Counted from the first letter of the stretch, positions 1 to 8,715 are shown. The stretch: 64,000 bases of DNA from Acidovorax sp. Root219 (GCF_001428665.1 NZ_LMIJ01000030.1:213195-277194); one strand, 5' to 3'. Notes: a model not told the origin generated them from the letters alone. Numbers and translations: made by a program.

Positions 1-518
1 GCATCGACGTGGCGATCCGCAACCGCGAGTTCGAGCCCGACAGCAGCATCACCATCCGCAAGCTGGCCTCCACCCGGCGGGTGCTGTGCGCCTCGCCGGC
101 CTACCTGGCGTCGCACGGCATGCCCCAGTCGCCGAGCGAACTCTCTGCGCACGACTTCCTGATCTATGTGTACGCCAACCACGCGCACGAGCTGCGCCTG
201 ACCCGCGACGCGGACAGCTGCGTCGTGGCCATCCAGGGCCTGCTCGAATCGAACGATGGCCAGGTGCTGCGCGCCGCGGCGCTGAGCGGCCTGGGCATCC
301 TGGTGCAGCCGAGCTACATCGTCTACGACGACATCGTGGCCGGGCGGCTGGTGCCCGTGCTCAACGACTGGGACCTGCCGCGCATCCAGATCAACATCGC
401 CTACCCGAGCCGCAAGCACCTGTCGGCCAAGGTGCGCTCCTTCATCGACTTCATGGCCGACGAGTTCGAGAAGAACGGCTACGAGCGCAAGTGGACCAGC
501 TACATGGGGCTGCGCTGA
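1..518 (+). CDS. LysR-type regulator, 3' part (truncated by window edge)
   Basis: The open frame runs in from the left edge, so the N-terminal winged helix and start codon lie outside. The visible 171 or so residues are the second half of a LysR substrate-binding domain of the CrgA-like type. The typical segments are an IDVAIR strand at the very start, RVLCASPAYLASHG in the middle and the GLGILVQPSYIV turn before the C-terminal AYPSRKHLSAKVRSFIDF helix. Such proteins are cytoplasmic transcription regulators. It converges on the next LysR gene, with 7 bp between the stop codons. The target and effector cannot be told because the upstream gene is missing. Confidence 0.86.
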   Translation, partial: IDVAIRNREFEPDSSITIRKLASTRRVLCASPAYLASHGMPQSPSELSAHDFLIYVYANHAHELRLTRDADSCVVAIQGLLESNDGQVLRAAALSGLGILVQPSYIVYDDIVAGRLVPVLNDWDLPRIQINIAYPSRKHLSAKVRSFIDFMADEFEKNGYERKWTSYMGLR

Positions 519-519
519 A

Positions 520-537
520 AACCTGTCAAGACAGGTT
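520..537. terminator. short hairpin between convergent lysR genes
   Basis: Perfect inverted repeat AACCTGTC-AA-GACAGGTT spanning the stop codons of two convergent lysR genes. On the minus strand it is followed by TTTTC, a weak U-tract. It may be a compact terminator, but the tract is short, so this is tentative. Confidence 0.3.
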
Positions 538-1425
538 GCCGAACTGGGAATGGACCCACTCGCGCAGCACCTGCGTGGCCCGCCGGTCGGCCGCGCGTGG
601 GCTGTAGACCAGGTCGTAGCGGTAGCTGTCCACCGCGAGATCGAAGGGCTGGACCAGCACGCCCGAGCGCAGCTCGTCTGCCACCAGCGTCAGGCTGAGC
701 AGGCCCACGCCCTGGCCCGCCACGGTGGCCTGCACGGCATGCATCTCTTCGGTGAACGACAGCCCCGCATCCGATGGCGCGTCGCCGACCAGCCCTGCCC
801 GCTGCAGCCAGGTGCGCCAGACCGGCGCGAGGGATTCGTCGCGCGGCGCCTGGCCCCACTCGAAATGGACCAACGGCACGGCACCCAGGTCGCGCAGCGC
901 CACTGCCGCCAGGGCGGGGGTGCACACGGGGGCAAAGCGGTCCTGGAACAGGGACTCCACCACCATGTCGGCGTAGCGCCCGCTGCCGTAGCGGATGGCA
1001 GCGTCGGCCTCGGTGTCGAGGTCCACCACCCGGTGGCTGGCATCCAGGCGCAGGGCCCAGCCCGGGTGCTGTGCGCTGAACGAGCCGACGCGCGGCGCCA
1101 ACACCTTGGCCATGAAGGCCACGGTCGATGACAGCGTGGCCGTCTGTACCTGGCCCTCGGTGCGGCGCACGCGCTCGACCGCGCGCTCGAAGTTGTCCAG
1201 CCCATCGCGCAGCACCGGAAACAGCTGGTGCCCTGCAGCCGTCAGCGACACCTGGCGCGTGCCGCGCTCGAACAGGCGCACGGCCAGGTGCTCCTCCAGC
1301 AGCTTGATCTGGTGGCTTACGGCCGTGGGAGTGACGTGCAGCTCGTCGGCCGCGTCCTTGAAGCTCAACCGCCGCGCGGCGGCCTCGAACACCCGCATGG
1401 CACCCAAGGGGGGAAGTCTGCGCAT
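526..1425 (-). CDS. LysR-type regulator, GcvA-like
   Basis: A 299-residue, full-length LysR regulator. The N-terminal helix-turn-helix covers about residues 18-40 (SFKDAADELHVTPTAVSHQI). The LFERG wing and substrate-binding domain follow, with the AAIRYGSGRYADMVVESLF segment typical of the GcvA subgroup. It is divergent from the RidA-like / flavin oxidoreductase pair, with about 140 bp between the start codons. That is the usual arrangement for a LysR protein controlling its neighbours, so I infer it regulates that pair. The effector is unknown. GcvA itself responds to glycine, but the name here reflects only the subgroup. Confidence 0.9.
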   Translation of the reverse strand: MRRLPPLGAMRVFEAAARRLSFKDAADELHVTPTAVSHQIKLLEEHLAVRLFERGTRQVSLTAAGHQLFPVLRDGLDNFERAVERVRRTEGQVQTATLSSTVAFMAKVLAPRVGSFSAQHPGWALRLDASHRVVDLDTEADAAIRYGSGRYADMVVESLFQDRFAPVCTPALAAVALRDLGAVPLVHFEWGQAPRDESLAPVWRTWLQRAGLVGDAPSDAGLSFTEEMHAVQATVAGQGVGLLSLTLVADELRSGVLVQPFDLAVDSYRYDLVYSPRAADRRATQVLREWVHSQFGNLS

Positions 1426-1564
1426 AGTGACAGTTTAGTTCTACTCATCCGTTGCCTGAGAAATCAACCTTTGTCGAGTGCCACTCCTTTGAAGAAACTG
1501 GCGGCATGTCATCGCCTTCGGGCGGCACATGACCCAATCCTGTTCATCCATCAAGGAAACCACC

Positions 1565-1963
1565 ATGCCACTCACGCAAGTCCACACCCAGCCCGACCCC
1601 TATGCCCCCTTCCTGCTGTCCCAGGCCATTGCGCTGGGCAACCTGGTCTTCGTCTCGGGCCAGGCGGCCATCGGCGACGATGGCGCCATCGTCGGCAAGG
1701 GCGACTTCGATGCCCAGGCCGAACAGGCCTTCCAAAACCTCGACCGCGTTCTCAAGGCCGCCGGCACGGACCTGCGTCATGTGGCCAAGGTCACGATCTT
1801 CCTGACCTCCATGGCGCACTTTCCGAAGATCGTGGAGCTGCGCCGGAAATGGTTTTCTGCGCCCTACCCGGCCGACACCATCGTCGAGGTCTCGGGCCTG
1901 TATTCGCCCGACGCGATGATCGAGATCGAGGCCATCGCCACCCTCCCTGGAGCGCAGGCATGA
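1565..1963 (+). CDS. RidA/YjgF/YER057c-family protein
   Basis: A 132-residue chorismate-mutase-like fold protein of the Rid family, the usual length. Family segments are GNLVFVSGQ near residue 26, the QAEQAFQNLDRVLKAAG helix and the C-terminal MIEIEAIATL strand. The ATG is preceded by AAGGAA. An upstream in-frame ATG at 1529 would add 12 unconserved residues. In true RidA imine deaminases an Arg sits in the PARS-V segment before the last strands. Here that stretch reads PADTIVEV, so the catalytic Arg looks absent and canonical 2-aminoacrylate deaminase activity is doubtful. The stop overlaps the next start (ATGA), so the gene is translationally coupled to the flavin oxidoreductase. Confidence 0.9.
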   Translation: MPLTQVHTQPDPYAPFLLSQAIALGNLVFVSGQAAIGDDGAIVGKGDFDAQAEQAFQNLDRVLKAAGTDLRHVAKVTIFLTSMAHFPKIVELRRKWFSAPYPADTIVEVSGLYSPDAMIEIEAIATLPGAQA

Positions 1964-3066
1964 CGCGCCTGCTGTCGCCCGTCCGCCTCGGCAGCCTGGA
2001 ACTGCCCAACCGCCTGGTGGTCGCACCCATGACACGCGTCAGCGCCACGCCAACGGGCGAGGCCACGGAGCGCATGGCGCGCTACTACGCGCGATTTGCA
2101 GAGGGTGGCTTCGGCCTGGTGGTCACCGAAGGCATCTACACCGACCAGGCCTTTGCCCAGGGCTATGCCCACCAGCCGGGGCTGAGCGACCGCGCGCAGG
2201 CCCTGGCCTGGCGCCCCGTGGTGCAGGCCATCCACGCGGCGGGCGGGCGCGTGTTCGCACAGCTCATGCATGCGGGCGCGCTGTCGCAGTTCAATCGGTT
2301 CCGCAGCCACACGGCAGGGCCTTCGGCCGTGCGCCCGCTGGGGCAGCAGATGGCGCTGTACCGCGGCGAAGGCCCCTACGCGGTGCCCGTGGCGATGAGC
2401 GAGGCCGACATCGCCGAGGCCATTGCCGGCTTTCGCCAGGCGGCACGGCTTGCCGTGGAGGTGGCCGGCTTCGACGGCGTGGAGGTCCACGGCGCCAATG
2501 GCTACCTGCTCGACCAGTTCCTCACAGGCCATACCAACACCCGCAGCGATGGCTGGGGCGGCGCCATCGGCCAACGCGTGCGGCTGGCCTGCGAGGTGGT
2601 GCAGGGCGTGAAGCAAGAGCTGGGCACCACCTCGCCGGTCGGGGTGCGCATCTCGCAGGGCAAGGTCAATGACTTCAGCCACCGGTGGCCCGAGGCCGAG
2701 GCCGGTGCGGCCACCGTGTTCAGCGCCCTCGCGCAGTCGGGCGCGGACTACCTGCACGTCACCGAGTTCGAGGCCTGGCGACCGGCCTTCGCCGATGCGG
2801 GCGCCAGCCTGGTGCACCTGGCGCGCCGCCATGCGCCGGGTGTCACCCTCATCGCCAACGGCGGTCTGCACGATCCCGCGCGGGCCGCGAGCGCGCTGGA
2901 CGATGGCGCCAACCTCGTGGCCCTGGGGCGCGGCGCGCTCGCCAACCCCGACTGGCCGCAGCGCCTGCGCGATGGCCTGGCACCGCGCGTGTTCGATCCG
3001 GCACTGCTGTCACCGCTGGGCGACATCAAGGCGGCGGAATGCGAGACCGCAGACACAACCGGGTGA
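1960..3066 (+). CDS. NADH:flavin oxidoreductase / old yellow enzyme family
   Basis: A 368-residue FMN-dependent TIM-barrel enzyme of the OYE family. Recognisable parts are the N-terminal PNRLVVAPMTR, the FAQLMHAG strand and the EVHGANGYLLDQFL motif carrying the substrate-activating His and Asn. GWGGAIGQRVRL, GVRISQG and the C-terminal phosphate-binding LIANGG ... ALGRGALANPDWP follow. These enzymes reduce activated C=C bonds or nitro groups with NAD(P)H. The start codon overlaps the stop of the upstream RidA-like gene, so the two probably act together, for instance reduction followed by imine or enamine handling. That link is inference. The substrate is unknown. It converges on a Bug receptor gene 19 bp away. 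Confidence 0.92.
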   Translation: MTRLLSPVRLGSLELPNRLVVAPMTRVSATPTGEATERMARYYARFAEGGFGLVVTEGIYTDQAFAQGYAHQPGLSDRAQALAWRPVVQAIHAAGGRVFAQLMHAGALSQFNRFRSHTAGPSAVRPLGQQMALYRGEGPYAVPVAMSEADIAEAIAGFRQAARLAVEVAGFDGVEVHGANGYLLDQFLTGHTNTRSDGWGGAIGQRVRLACEVVQGVKQELGTTSPVGVRISQGKVNDFSHRWPEAEAGAATVFSALAQSGADYLHVTEFEAWRPAFADAGASLVHLARRHAPGVTLIANGGLHDPARAASALDDGANLVALGRGALANPDWPQRLRDGLAPRVFDPALLSPLGDIKAAECETADTTG

Positions 3067-3084
3067 TCGAAAGGCTGCGCTACC

Positions 3085-4080
3085 CTACTCGGCCTTCACC
3101 CCGGCGGCCTTGACCACGGATTCCCAGCGGGCCTTTTCCCTGGCGATCAGGGCGCCGAACGCCGGGGCCGTGGCCGGTGTCGGCTCGGCCCCTTCGCTGC
3201 CCAGGCGCTGGGCCACAGCCGGCGCCCCCAGGGCATCGTTGGTGCGCGCGTTGAGCCGCTGCACCACCTCGGTCGGCGTGCGCGCGGGGGCGACCAGTCC
3301 GTACCATTGGTCGGCCTCGAAGCCCTGCGTGCCCGGCACACCGGACTGCCCGACCGTGAGGACCTCGGGCAGTTGCACCAGGCGCTGGCGGCCCGACACA
3401 GCCAGGGGCCGCATCTTGCCGGCCTTGATGTGCGGCAGCAGCGCCGGCACACCGGTGAACAGCATCTGCACCTGGCCCGCGAGCAGGTCGTTCACCGAGG
3501 GTGCCGTGCCCTTGTAGGGCACGTGCAAGGCCTTCAACCCCGTCTGCAGCTTGAGCAGTTCCATCGCCAGGTGGGCCGCACTGCCATTGCCACCCGACCC
3601 ATAGGCCAGCCGCTCGGGGTGCGACTGCGAGTAAGCCACCAGCTCGGCCAGGCTGCCGGCCGGCACCGAGGGATGGAGCACCAGCACGTTGGGCACCCGG
3701 GCCACCAGCGCCACGGGCGCGAACGCCTTGAGCGGGTCAAAGCCGAGCTGCGGGTACAGCCAGGGGTTGACCGCCAGCGTGCCGGTGTGGCCCATGAAGA
3801 GGGTGTGGCCGTCGGGCGGCGAGCGCAGGGCACGCTCGGAGCCCAAAGTTCCACCCGCGCCCGGAACGTTCTCCACGATGACAGGCTGACCCAGCGACTG
3901 ACCCAGCTCCAGCCCCACGGCGCGCGCCAGGATGTCGCTGGAGCCCCCGGGCGTGAAGGGCACGATGATGCGCACGGGCCGCGAGGGAAAGTCGGCCGCC
4001 GCATGCGCACGCCGCGCCATGGCGAGCAAGGGCAGACCCAGCAGGGGCAGGAATCGGCGCCGGGGCAGGAAGTCAGCCAT
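3085..4080 (-). CDS. Bug/TctC-family periplasmic receptor
   Basis: A 331-residue tripartite-tricarboxylate receptor (Bug) protein. An N-terminal signal peptide follows twin Arg residues (PRRRFLPLLG) and ends near AHAA. The mature protein starts with the family's FPSRPVRIIVPFTPGGSSD, followed by the VENVPGAGGTLG and PPDGHTLFMG loops that contact the carboxylate ligand. Bug proteins bind organic acids or aromatic carboxylates in the periplasm. No TctA/TctB membrane genes lie nearby, as is common for orphan Bug proteins in Burkholderiales. It lies 8 bp downstream of a second Bug gene, so the pair is cotranscribed. The ligand is unknown. Confidence 0.93.
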   Translation of the reverse strand: MADFLPRRRFLPLLGLPLLAMARRAHAAADFPSRPVRIIVPFTPGGSSDILARAVGLELGQSLGQPVIVENVPGAGGTLGSERALRSPPDGHTLFMGHTGTLAVNPWLYPQLGFDPLKAFAPVALVARVPNVLVLHPSVPAGSLAELVAYSQSHPERLAYGSGGNGSAAHLAMELLKLQTGLKALHVPYKGTAPSVNDLLAGQVQMLFTGVPALLPHIKAGKMRPLAVSGRQRLVQLPEVLTVGQSGVPGTQGFEADQWYGLVAPARTPTEVVQRLNARTNDALGAPAVAQRLGSEGAEPTPATAPAFGALIAREKARWESVVKAAGVKAE

Positions 4081-4088
4081 GGGCTTGT

Positions 4089-5072
4089 TCAGTCCGGCTT
4101 GATGCCGGTTTCCTTGACCAGCTTTTCGTAGCGCTGGCGTTCGGAGCGCACCAGGGCGGCAAACTGCGCGCTGCTGCCGGGCGTGACCTCGCCGCCCACG
4201 CCGGTCATGCGCGCCTTGACCTCGGGCTGCCCAAGCGCCTTCTGCACTTCGGCATGCAGTCTGTCGGTGACGGCCTTGGGCGTGCCCGCAGGCGCGACCA
4301 GCCCATACCAGACAGATGCCTCGAAGCCGGGGTAGCCGGACTCGGCAATGGTCGGCGTGTCCGGGAAGATGCTGGTGCGGTTGGCGCTCAGCGCGGCCAG
4401 CACCTTGAGTTTGCCGCTCTTCACATGCGGCAGGGCCTCCAGCGCATTGACTGCGACCAGCGGCACCTGGCCGCCGATGGTGTCGGTGATGGCTGGTCCG
4501 CCGCCGCGGTAGGGCACGTGCTGCAGTTCAATGCCGGCCGCCTTGGCGAACAGCTCTACCGCCATGTGCGGCGTGGCGCCGTTGCCCGGGCTGGCGAAGG
4601 CGATGCCATCGGGCTTGGCCTTGGCCGCCGCGATGAGCTGCGCCACGGTGTTGTACGGCACCGCTGGGTTCGCGGCAATGACCACGGGCACCCGGCCCAC
4701 CTGCGAGATCAGCACCAGGTCCTTTTCGGCATCGAACGGCGCGGGCTGGTACAGCGCCATGTTGGCCGCCAGTGCGTTGGCCGCGAGCATCAGCGTATAG
4801 CCGTCGGGGGCCGCGCTGATCACGGACTTCACTGCGATGTTGGTGCCGGCGCCGGGCTTGTTCTCGATGACGACGGGCTGGCCCATGCTGATGGACATGG
4901 CCTGGCCCACCGTGCGCGCGACGATGTCCACCGCGCCGCCGGCCGGGTAGCCCACCACCAGCTTGATGGGCCTGTCGGGATAGGCCGGCGCCTGGGCCCA
5001 GGCGCCGGGCAGTGCCAGCACGGTGAGCAGGGCCAGCGCCGATCGGCGTGCGAGGGGGAAGGCAAGGCGCAT
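4089..5072 (-). CDS. Bug/TctC-family periplasmic receptor
   Basis: A 327-residue Bug-type solute receptor, first gene of the tandem pair. The ATG chosen follows an AGGAG-type site nine or so bases upstream and gives a clean signal peptide (LALLTVLALPGAWAQA). A longer frame from 5132 adds a hydrophilic stretch that would spoil it. Family landmarks are YPDRPIKLVVGYPAGGAVD, VIENKPGAGTN and the AAPDGYTLML segment, with the C-terminal WYGLVAPAGTP motif. It presumably binds a carboxylate in the periplasm. About 245 bp upstream are free of genes, and I see no clear promoter there. Confidence 0.93.
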   Translation of the reverse strand: MRLAFPLARRSALALLTVLALPGAWAQAPAYPDRPIKLVVGYPAGGAVDIVARTVGQAMSISMGQPVVIENKPGAGTNIAVKSVISAAPDGYTLMLAANALAANMALYQPAPFDAEKDLVLISQVGRVPVVIAANPAVPYNTVAQLIAAAKAKPDGIAFASPGNGATPHMAVELFAKAAGIELQHVPYRGGGPAITDTIGGQVPLVAVNALEALPHVKSGKLKVLAALSANRTSIFPDTPTIAESGYPGFEASVWYGLVAPAGTPKAVTDRLHAEVQKALGQPEVKARMTGVGGEVTPGSSAQFAALVRSERQRYEKLVKETGIKPD

Positions 5073-5318
5073 TTGGTCTCCTGGTGTGTCGTTGTTCTGT
5101 CGTGTCGCGGGCCCCAAGGGCTCTGTCTCCATTTTGAACGGCGGATGCGCCGCCCGCTACGCCAGATGCCGCCTAGCAGATAGGCCTGTCTTCAATACCG
5201 GCACGCCCCTGCGATTGCACGCGCGCAGGCCGTGTGGCAGGCCAGCTGTTGCAGCGTTCAACAGCGGGCTCCGCGGGCTGTCTTGCCTGGGCATGCGTAT
5301 CGCGTGGATCCACCCACC

Positions 5319-6947
5319 TCATTCCCCCTGCAATCGGTTGCGCCCTTCGCGCTTGGCCGTGTACATCCATTGGTCGGCACGCCGCAGAAGTTGGGCCGCA
5401 TCGTCCAGGGGCTGGGCACAGGTCAGCCCCATGCTGACAGTCACATCCCGCCCCGGCACGAACCGGGACCAGTCATGTGCCTGTACCTGCTGCCTAAGCC
5501 GTTCGCACACCAGGGAGGCATCCGCCAATGCCTGCCCCCACAGCAGAATGACGAACTCCTCGCCGCCAATGCGCGCCACGAAGTCGCCACCCCTCACACC
5601 GCTGGTCAGCAACTTGGCGATCTCGCGCAGCACAGCGTCTCCGACGTCGTGGCCCCAGCCATCGTTGATCTGCTTGAAGTGGTCAATGTCGATGATGGCC
5701 AGCGAAAAGCCCTCCGCCTGCCCATGCCGCATCGGCAGAACGGCCATCAGGCGGGCGTCCAGTGCCCGCCGGTTGGCCAGTCCGGTGAGCGGGTCGAGCA
5801 GGGATTTCTGCGTCGCCACATCGGCACGCTCGCGCAGTTCTTCGGCTTCGAGCCGCAATTGCGCGAGTTCCTGCTGGGCGATTTCCATCCTCACCTCGCC
5901 CAACAGCACGCGCGCCTGGGCGTTCAGGCTGAGTTCACGGTCGCGGCGCACCTGGACCACCATGGACTCCAGTGCCGCCAGTGCCTGCGCATCGGAGCCA
6001 GCGGCCTTGAAGGCACGGTACCTGGATCTCCACCACCACCGGCGGCATCCTTCGTTTCTCTGGGCTGCGGCCGCATCCACCCGGTGGTCCAGCGCTTCGC
6101 AGGCCTCGACCGCGCGCCCGCTGGCCAACAGCCAGTCCGCGTTGAGCAGTTCGTTTTCTGCACGGGCATCCGGGGCCTTCGCCTCTATGGCGAATGCCCG
6201 GTGCCGATCGACTGCGGCGCGCATCTCCTGCAGCCGCCCCAGGGCCTCAAGGGCAAGGCATTCGATCTCGGCGCAGACCATTTCCCAACGGACATGCCCC
6301 CGCGCGAGCGCCGTCGCCCGCTGCACCACGGCCAGGGCTTCGCGCAGATCCGCAGCCTGCGCTTCGGTTGGCGCCAGCGGGCCCGGCATATGGGCGAGCT
6401 TGCGCCCGGACCGGCACAGTGCGCCCGCGAGATTCACGACGGCAGCGAATTGCGCCACCTTGTCACCGTCGCGCTGGGCCTCTTCATCCGCCTTGTGCAG
6501 CAGGGTGATCGCATGCGGATGATCGCCCAGCAGCTCCACCACGCCAGCCAGGCTGGAGAGGCTGCGCGATACCAGCCCGGGCGCACCCAGCGTGCGCGCC
6601 CGCCCCAGCGCTTGCATTGCCTCGGGCAGCGCTTCGTCAGCCCGACCGAGTTGGCACCAGGCCCGGGTCAAGGTGTTGCGCAGCTTGATCCCGACCCCAT
6701 GCAGCCCGAGCGCGTCGGCCTCCGCCAGGGCGGCAAAGGCGCTCTCGGCCGCCTTTTCGCTCTCGCCCCGGCGCAGTTGGTGCTCGGCCAGCCAGGCTGC
6801 CGCCAACGCGGCTTCGGGCTGCAGCCCGCACTCCCTGGCGGCTCGCAAGGCACGCACCGCCATCTCGACCCCCACGTCGTGGGCACCCACGAGACTTGCG
6901 GCTTCGCATTCCTTCAGGTCGGCCAGGAGTTGGTCTGTGCGTTCCAT
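5319..6947 (-). CDS. diguanylate cyclase with N-terminal TPR-like sensor region
   Basis: About 542 residues. The first 350 or so form repeated Ala/Leu-rich helix pairs (for example AALAAAWLAEHQLRRGE and LRNTLTRAWCQLGRADEALPEA) of the TPR-like kind. A short coiled linker leads to a C-terminal GGDEF domain. That domain has LDPLTGLANRRALD, IDIDHFKQINDGWGHDVGD and an active GGEEF near residue 461, with an RGGD inhibitory site exactly five residues before it. It should make cyclic di-GMP from two GTP and be feedback inhibited. No signal peptide is visible, so it is probably cytosolic. The start is uncertain: ATGs at 6947, 7031 and 7052 and a TTG at 7112 are all in frame and none has a good ribosome site. 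Confidence 0.88.
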   Translation of the reverse strand: MERTDQLLADLKECEAASLVGAHDVGVEMAVRALRAARECGLQPEAALAAAWLAEHQLRRGESEKAAESAFAALAEADALGLHGVGIKLRNTLTRAWCQLGRADEALPEAMQALGRARTLGAPGLVSRSLSSLAGVVELLGDHPHAITLLHKADEEAQRDGDKVAQFAAVVNLAGALCRSGRKLAHMPGPLAPTEAQAADLREALAVVQRATALARGHVRWEMVCAEIECLALEALGRLQEMRAAVDRHRAFAIEAKAPDARAENELLNADWLLASGRAVEACEALDHRVDAAAAQRNEGCRRWWWRSRYRAFKAAGSDAQALAALESMVVQVRRDRELSLNAQARVLLGEVRMEIAQQELAQLRLEAEELRERADVATQKSLLDPLTGLANRRALDARLMAVLPMRHGQAEGFSLAIIDIDHFKQINDGWGHDVGDAVLREIAKLLTSGVRGGDFVARIGGEEFVILLWGQALADASLVCERLRQQVQAHDWSRFVPGRDVTVSMGLTCAQPLDDAAQLLRRADQWMYTAKREGRNRLQGE

Positions 6948-7112
6948 GGTCTGTGGCGCCAGGTGCTGCGGGGTTGGCTGTTTCCAGAACGGGGTCCCGT
7001 GAATATCGCACAGAGACCGGGCCCCGGCCATTCGCGTTGCAAAAAGCCGCATGGAAGGCTGCCACCGGCGGGGCCAGCTCGCCGCTGATGGGGGTACTGG
7101 GAATCTTATCAA

Positions 7113-7660
7113 TAACAGATGTCGGAATCTCTATAGACAGCCCGAACTTTTGACAATGTGTCAAAACGCCTTGTCGCAAGACTGGCCGGGTAACGCCGAA
7201 AAACAAAATGTGTCAACGGCGCATCTTGTGCATTCGGGCCCGTTGATAGTCGGCGGTCCGCTCAAGGTGATACCGCTCGCTGTCTGTGAGTCCAAGCGGC
7301 GACAGGCAGCACCAATCGTGGGCCTGCGACATCACCTATGTTTATATGTACCCGCGGCAGCTGGTGTACCTAAATGTTGTGCCGAATCTGTACTCGCGCA
7401 GTGTAGGAAATTGACAATCGCCCCAAGCTTGGAGCATGCGGAAAGAAACAGGCTCTCGGTGAAGGTGTTGGCGCCGCGCATGGGGGTCAGGGTCAAGCTA
7501 TCTAGGAGGGACCAGTGAGCTTACCGGGGTTGGGCTGCTGGGCTGGCTGGGAGGTATTTCTTCAGCCTGCCAGGACGGTGCGGCGGTGTAGATTGCCTTC
7601 ACCCCGCCGTGAACGGTGTTACCAAAGTGCGACGGCTGACCGCGCAATACCTGCGATGGA
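7113..7660. other. gene-free interval of about 0.55 kb
   Basis: No convincing gene is visible. Short open frames exist, but none has recognisable protein features. Sequence composition looks less GC-biased than the neighbouring genes. It contains a perfect palindrome at 7148-7166 and a direct repeat of AATGTGTCAA (7155-7164 and 7207-7216). It separates the diguanylate cyclase (minus) from the 3' end of a lysR gene (minus), so it includes the cyclase promoter region. It could also be the scar of a lost gene. Confidence 0.5.
7148..7166. promoter_or_regulatory. perfect palindrome, candidate operator
   Basis: TTTTGACA-ATG-TGTCAAAA is an 8-bp perfect inverted repeat. One half, AATGTGTCAA, recurs 52 bp downstream at 7207-7216. 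The site lies 36 bp beyond the longest possible start of the diguanylate cyclase gene, a suitable place for a repressor or activator site. The cognate protein is unknown. Confidence 0.45.
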
Positions 7661-8650
7661 TCATCCAGACTTTCTTTTATTGGCCGTGCCTGGTGGTTTC
7701 TGTATGTTGACACGGGTGCTCACCGAGCGAATTGCATCTGCAAAAGCCTGCACGACCGCGGGAGGTCCTTCTGCAGCTTGCCGCGTGTAAAGACCTAGCG
7801 ACGGAAGCAGCACCGGCGGTGTGATGGGCAGACGAACGATGCCACCGCGCGCCAGTTCATCTCGTGCCTGTTCAAAGCGCACTGCGCCGAGCATGTTCTC
7901 ATCAAGGCGCAAAACGCTGCCGAGGGTGACAGACGAGAGCACTTCAATCGCGGGCTCTGGCGGCTTCAGGCCTGCGTTGAGAAACGCGGTCATCAATGCC
8001 TGTCGAACCAGCGTGTCCTTTGGGGGGGCGACCCACGGCTGGAAGTGAACATCGCGCCAGGTCAATCGGCGCTTGCGCGACAGAGAGTGTCCTTGCGCGC
8101 ACAGCACGCACAGTTCGTCAGCCACCAGCAACTCCGGCTTGAGCAGCGAGAGTTGTGCGCTGGTGAGCAGCTCGGGGGTGACGGCGCCGAACACGCAGTC
8201 GAGCTCGCTGTTCAAGAGTCGCTGGATCAGCTCGCGGACCCTGCCTTCGTGCACTTGTACTTTGGCAAGCGGTAGTCGCCTGCGTAGTTCGATCACCGCT
8301 TGAGGCACGGTGGCGGTCACGGAGAGGGTGCCCAATCGCAGCAAACCCTCTGCGCCGTCTCGCACCGCATCCACTTCGTCCTTGCTGCGCGAAAGCTCGC
8401 CCAGGATGACCCGGGCACGGTAGATCGCTGCGTTTCCCGCAGCGTTGGCTACCAGTCCATGCGCTGTGCGCTCGAAAAGACGGGCATCGAATCCCGCTTC
8501 GATCTCGCCCAGCATCTTGCTTAGCGCTGGCTGGCTCAAGTTCAAATGGGTTGCGGCGGCGCGCATTGAGCCCGCATCGACAAGGGCCACCAGCAGTTCC
8601 AGATGGCGCATGCGCAGACGCCGCACCAGGTAGTCGGATGGTAAAGACAT
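7661..8650 (-). CDS. LysR-type regulator of the CoA-transferase operon
   Basis: A 329-residue LysR protein. The helix-turn-helix lies at about residues 27-50 (SMRAAATHLNLSQPALSKML), followed by LFERTAHGL and a substrate-binding domain of the type seen in aromatic-degradation regulators (LRLGTLSVTATVPQAVIELRRRLP). It is divergent from a four-gene catabolic operon, with 65 bp between the start codons. A perfect GATCAC/GTGATC inverted repeat sits in that gap. I infer that it both regulates itself and activates the operon. The C-terminal 15 residues (QKPPGTANKRKSG) are an unconserved basic tail. Confidence 0.9.
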   Translation of the reverse strand: MSLPSDYLVRRLRMRHLELLVALVDAGSMRAAATHLNLSQPALSKMLGEIEAGFDARLFERTAHGLVANAAGNAAIYRARVILGELSRSKDEVDAVRDGAEGLLRLGTLSVTATVPQAVIELRRRLPLAKVQVHEGRVRELIQRLLNSELDCVFGAVTPELLTSAQLSLLKPELLVADELCVLCAQGHSLSRKRRLTWRDVHFQPWVAPPKDTLVRQALMTAFLNAGLKPPEPAIEVLSSVTLGSVLRLDENMLGAVRFEQARDELARGGIVRLPITPPVLLPSLGLYTRQAAEGPPAVVQAFADAIRSVSTRVNIQKPPGTANKRKSG

Positions 8651-8684
8651 GAAGCGCCCCCGCGAATGGCTGCCGATGGATAGC

Positions 8685-8701
8685 GATCACCCAAAGTGAT
8701 C
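8685..8701. promoter_or_regulatory. candidate LysR operator in divergent promoter region
   Basis: GATCAC-CCAAA-GTGATC is a perfect 6-bp inverted repeat with a 5-bp spacer, in the 65-bp gap between the divergent lysR and CoA-transferase genes. Its size and place fit a LysR recognition site. The right arm extends into a second small palindrome, GTGATCAC (8696-8703). Confidence 0.55.
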
Positions 8702-8715
8702 ACGCAATCAGGATT

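Noticed and set aside
7113..7660. Possible insertion-sequence remnant
   Set aside because: No transposase fragment, no flanking target duplication and no matching terminal repeats were seen; only an internal palindrome.
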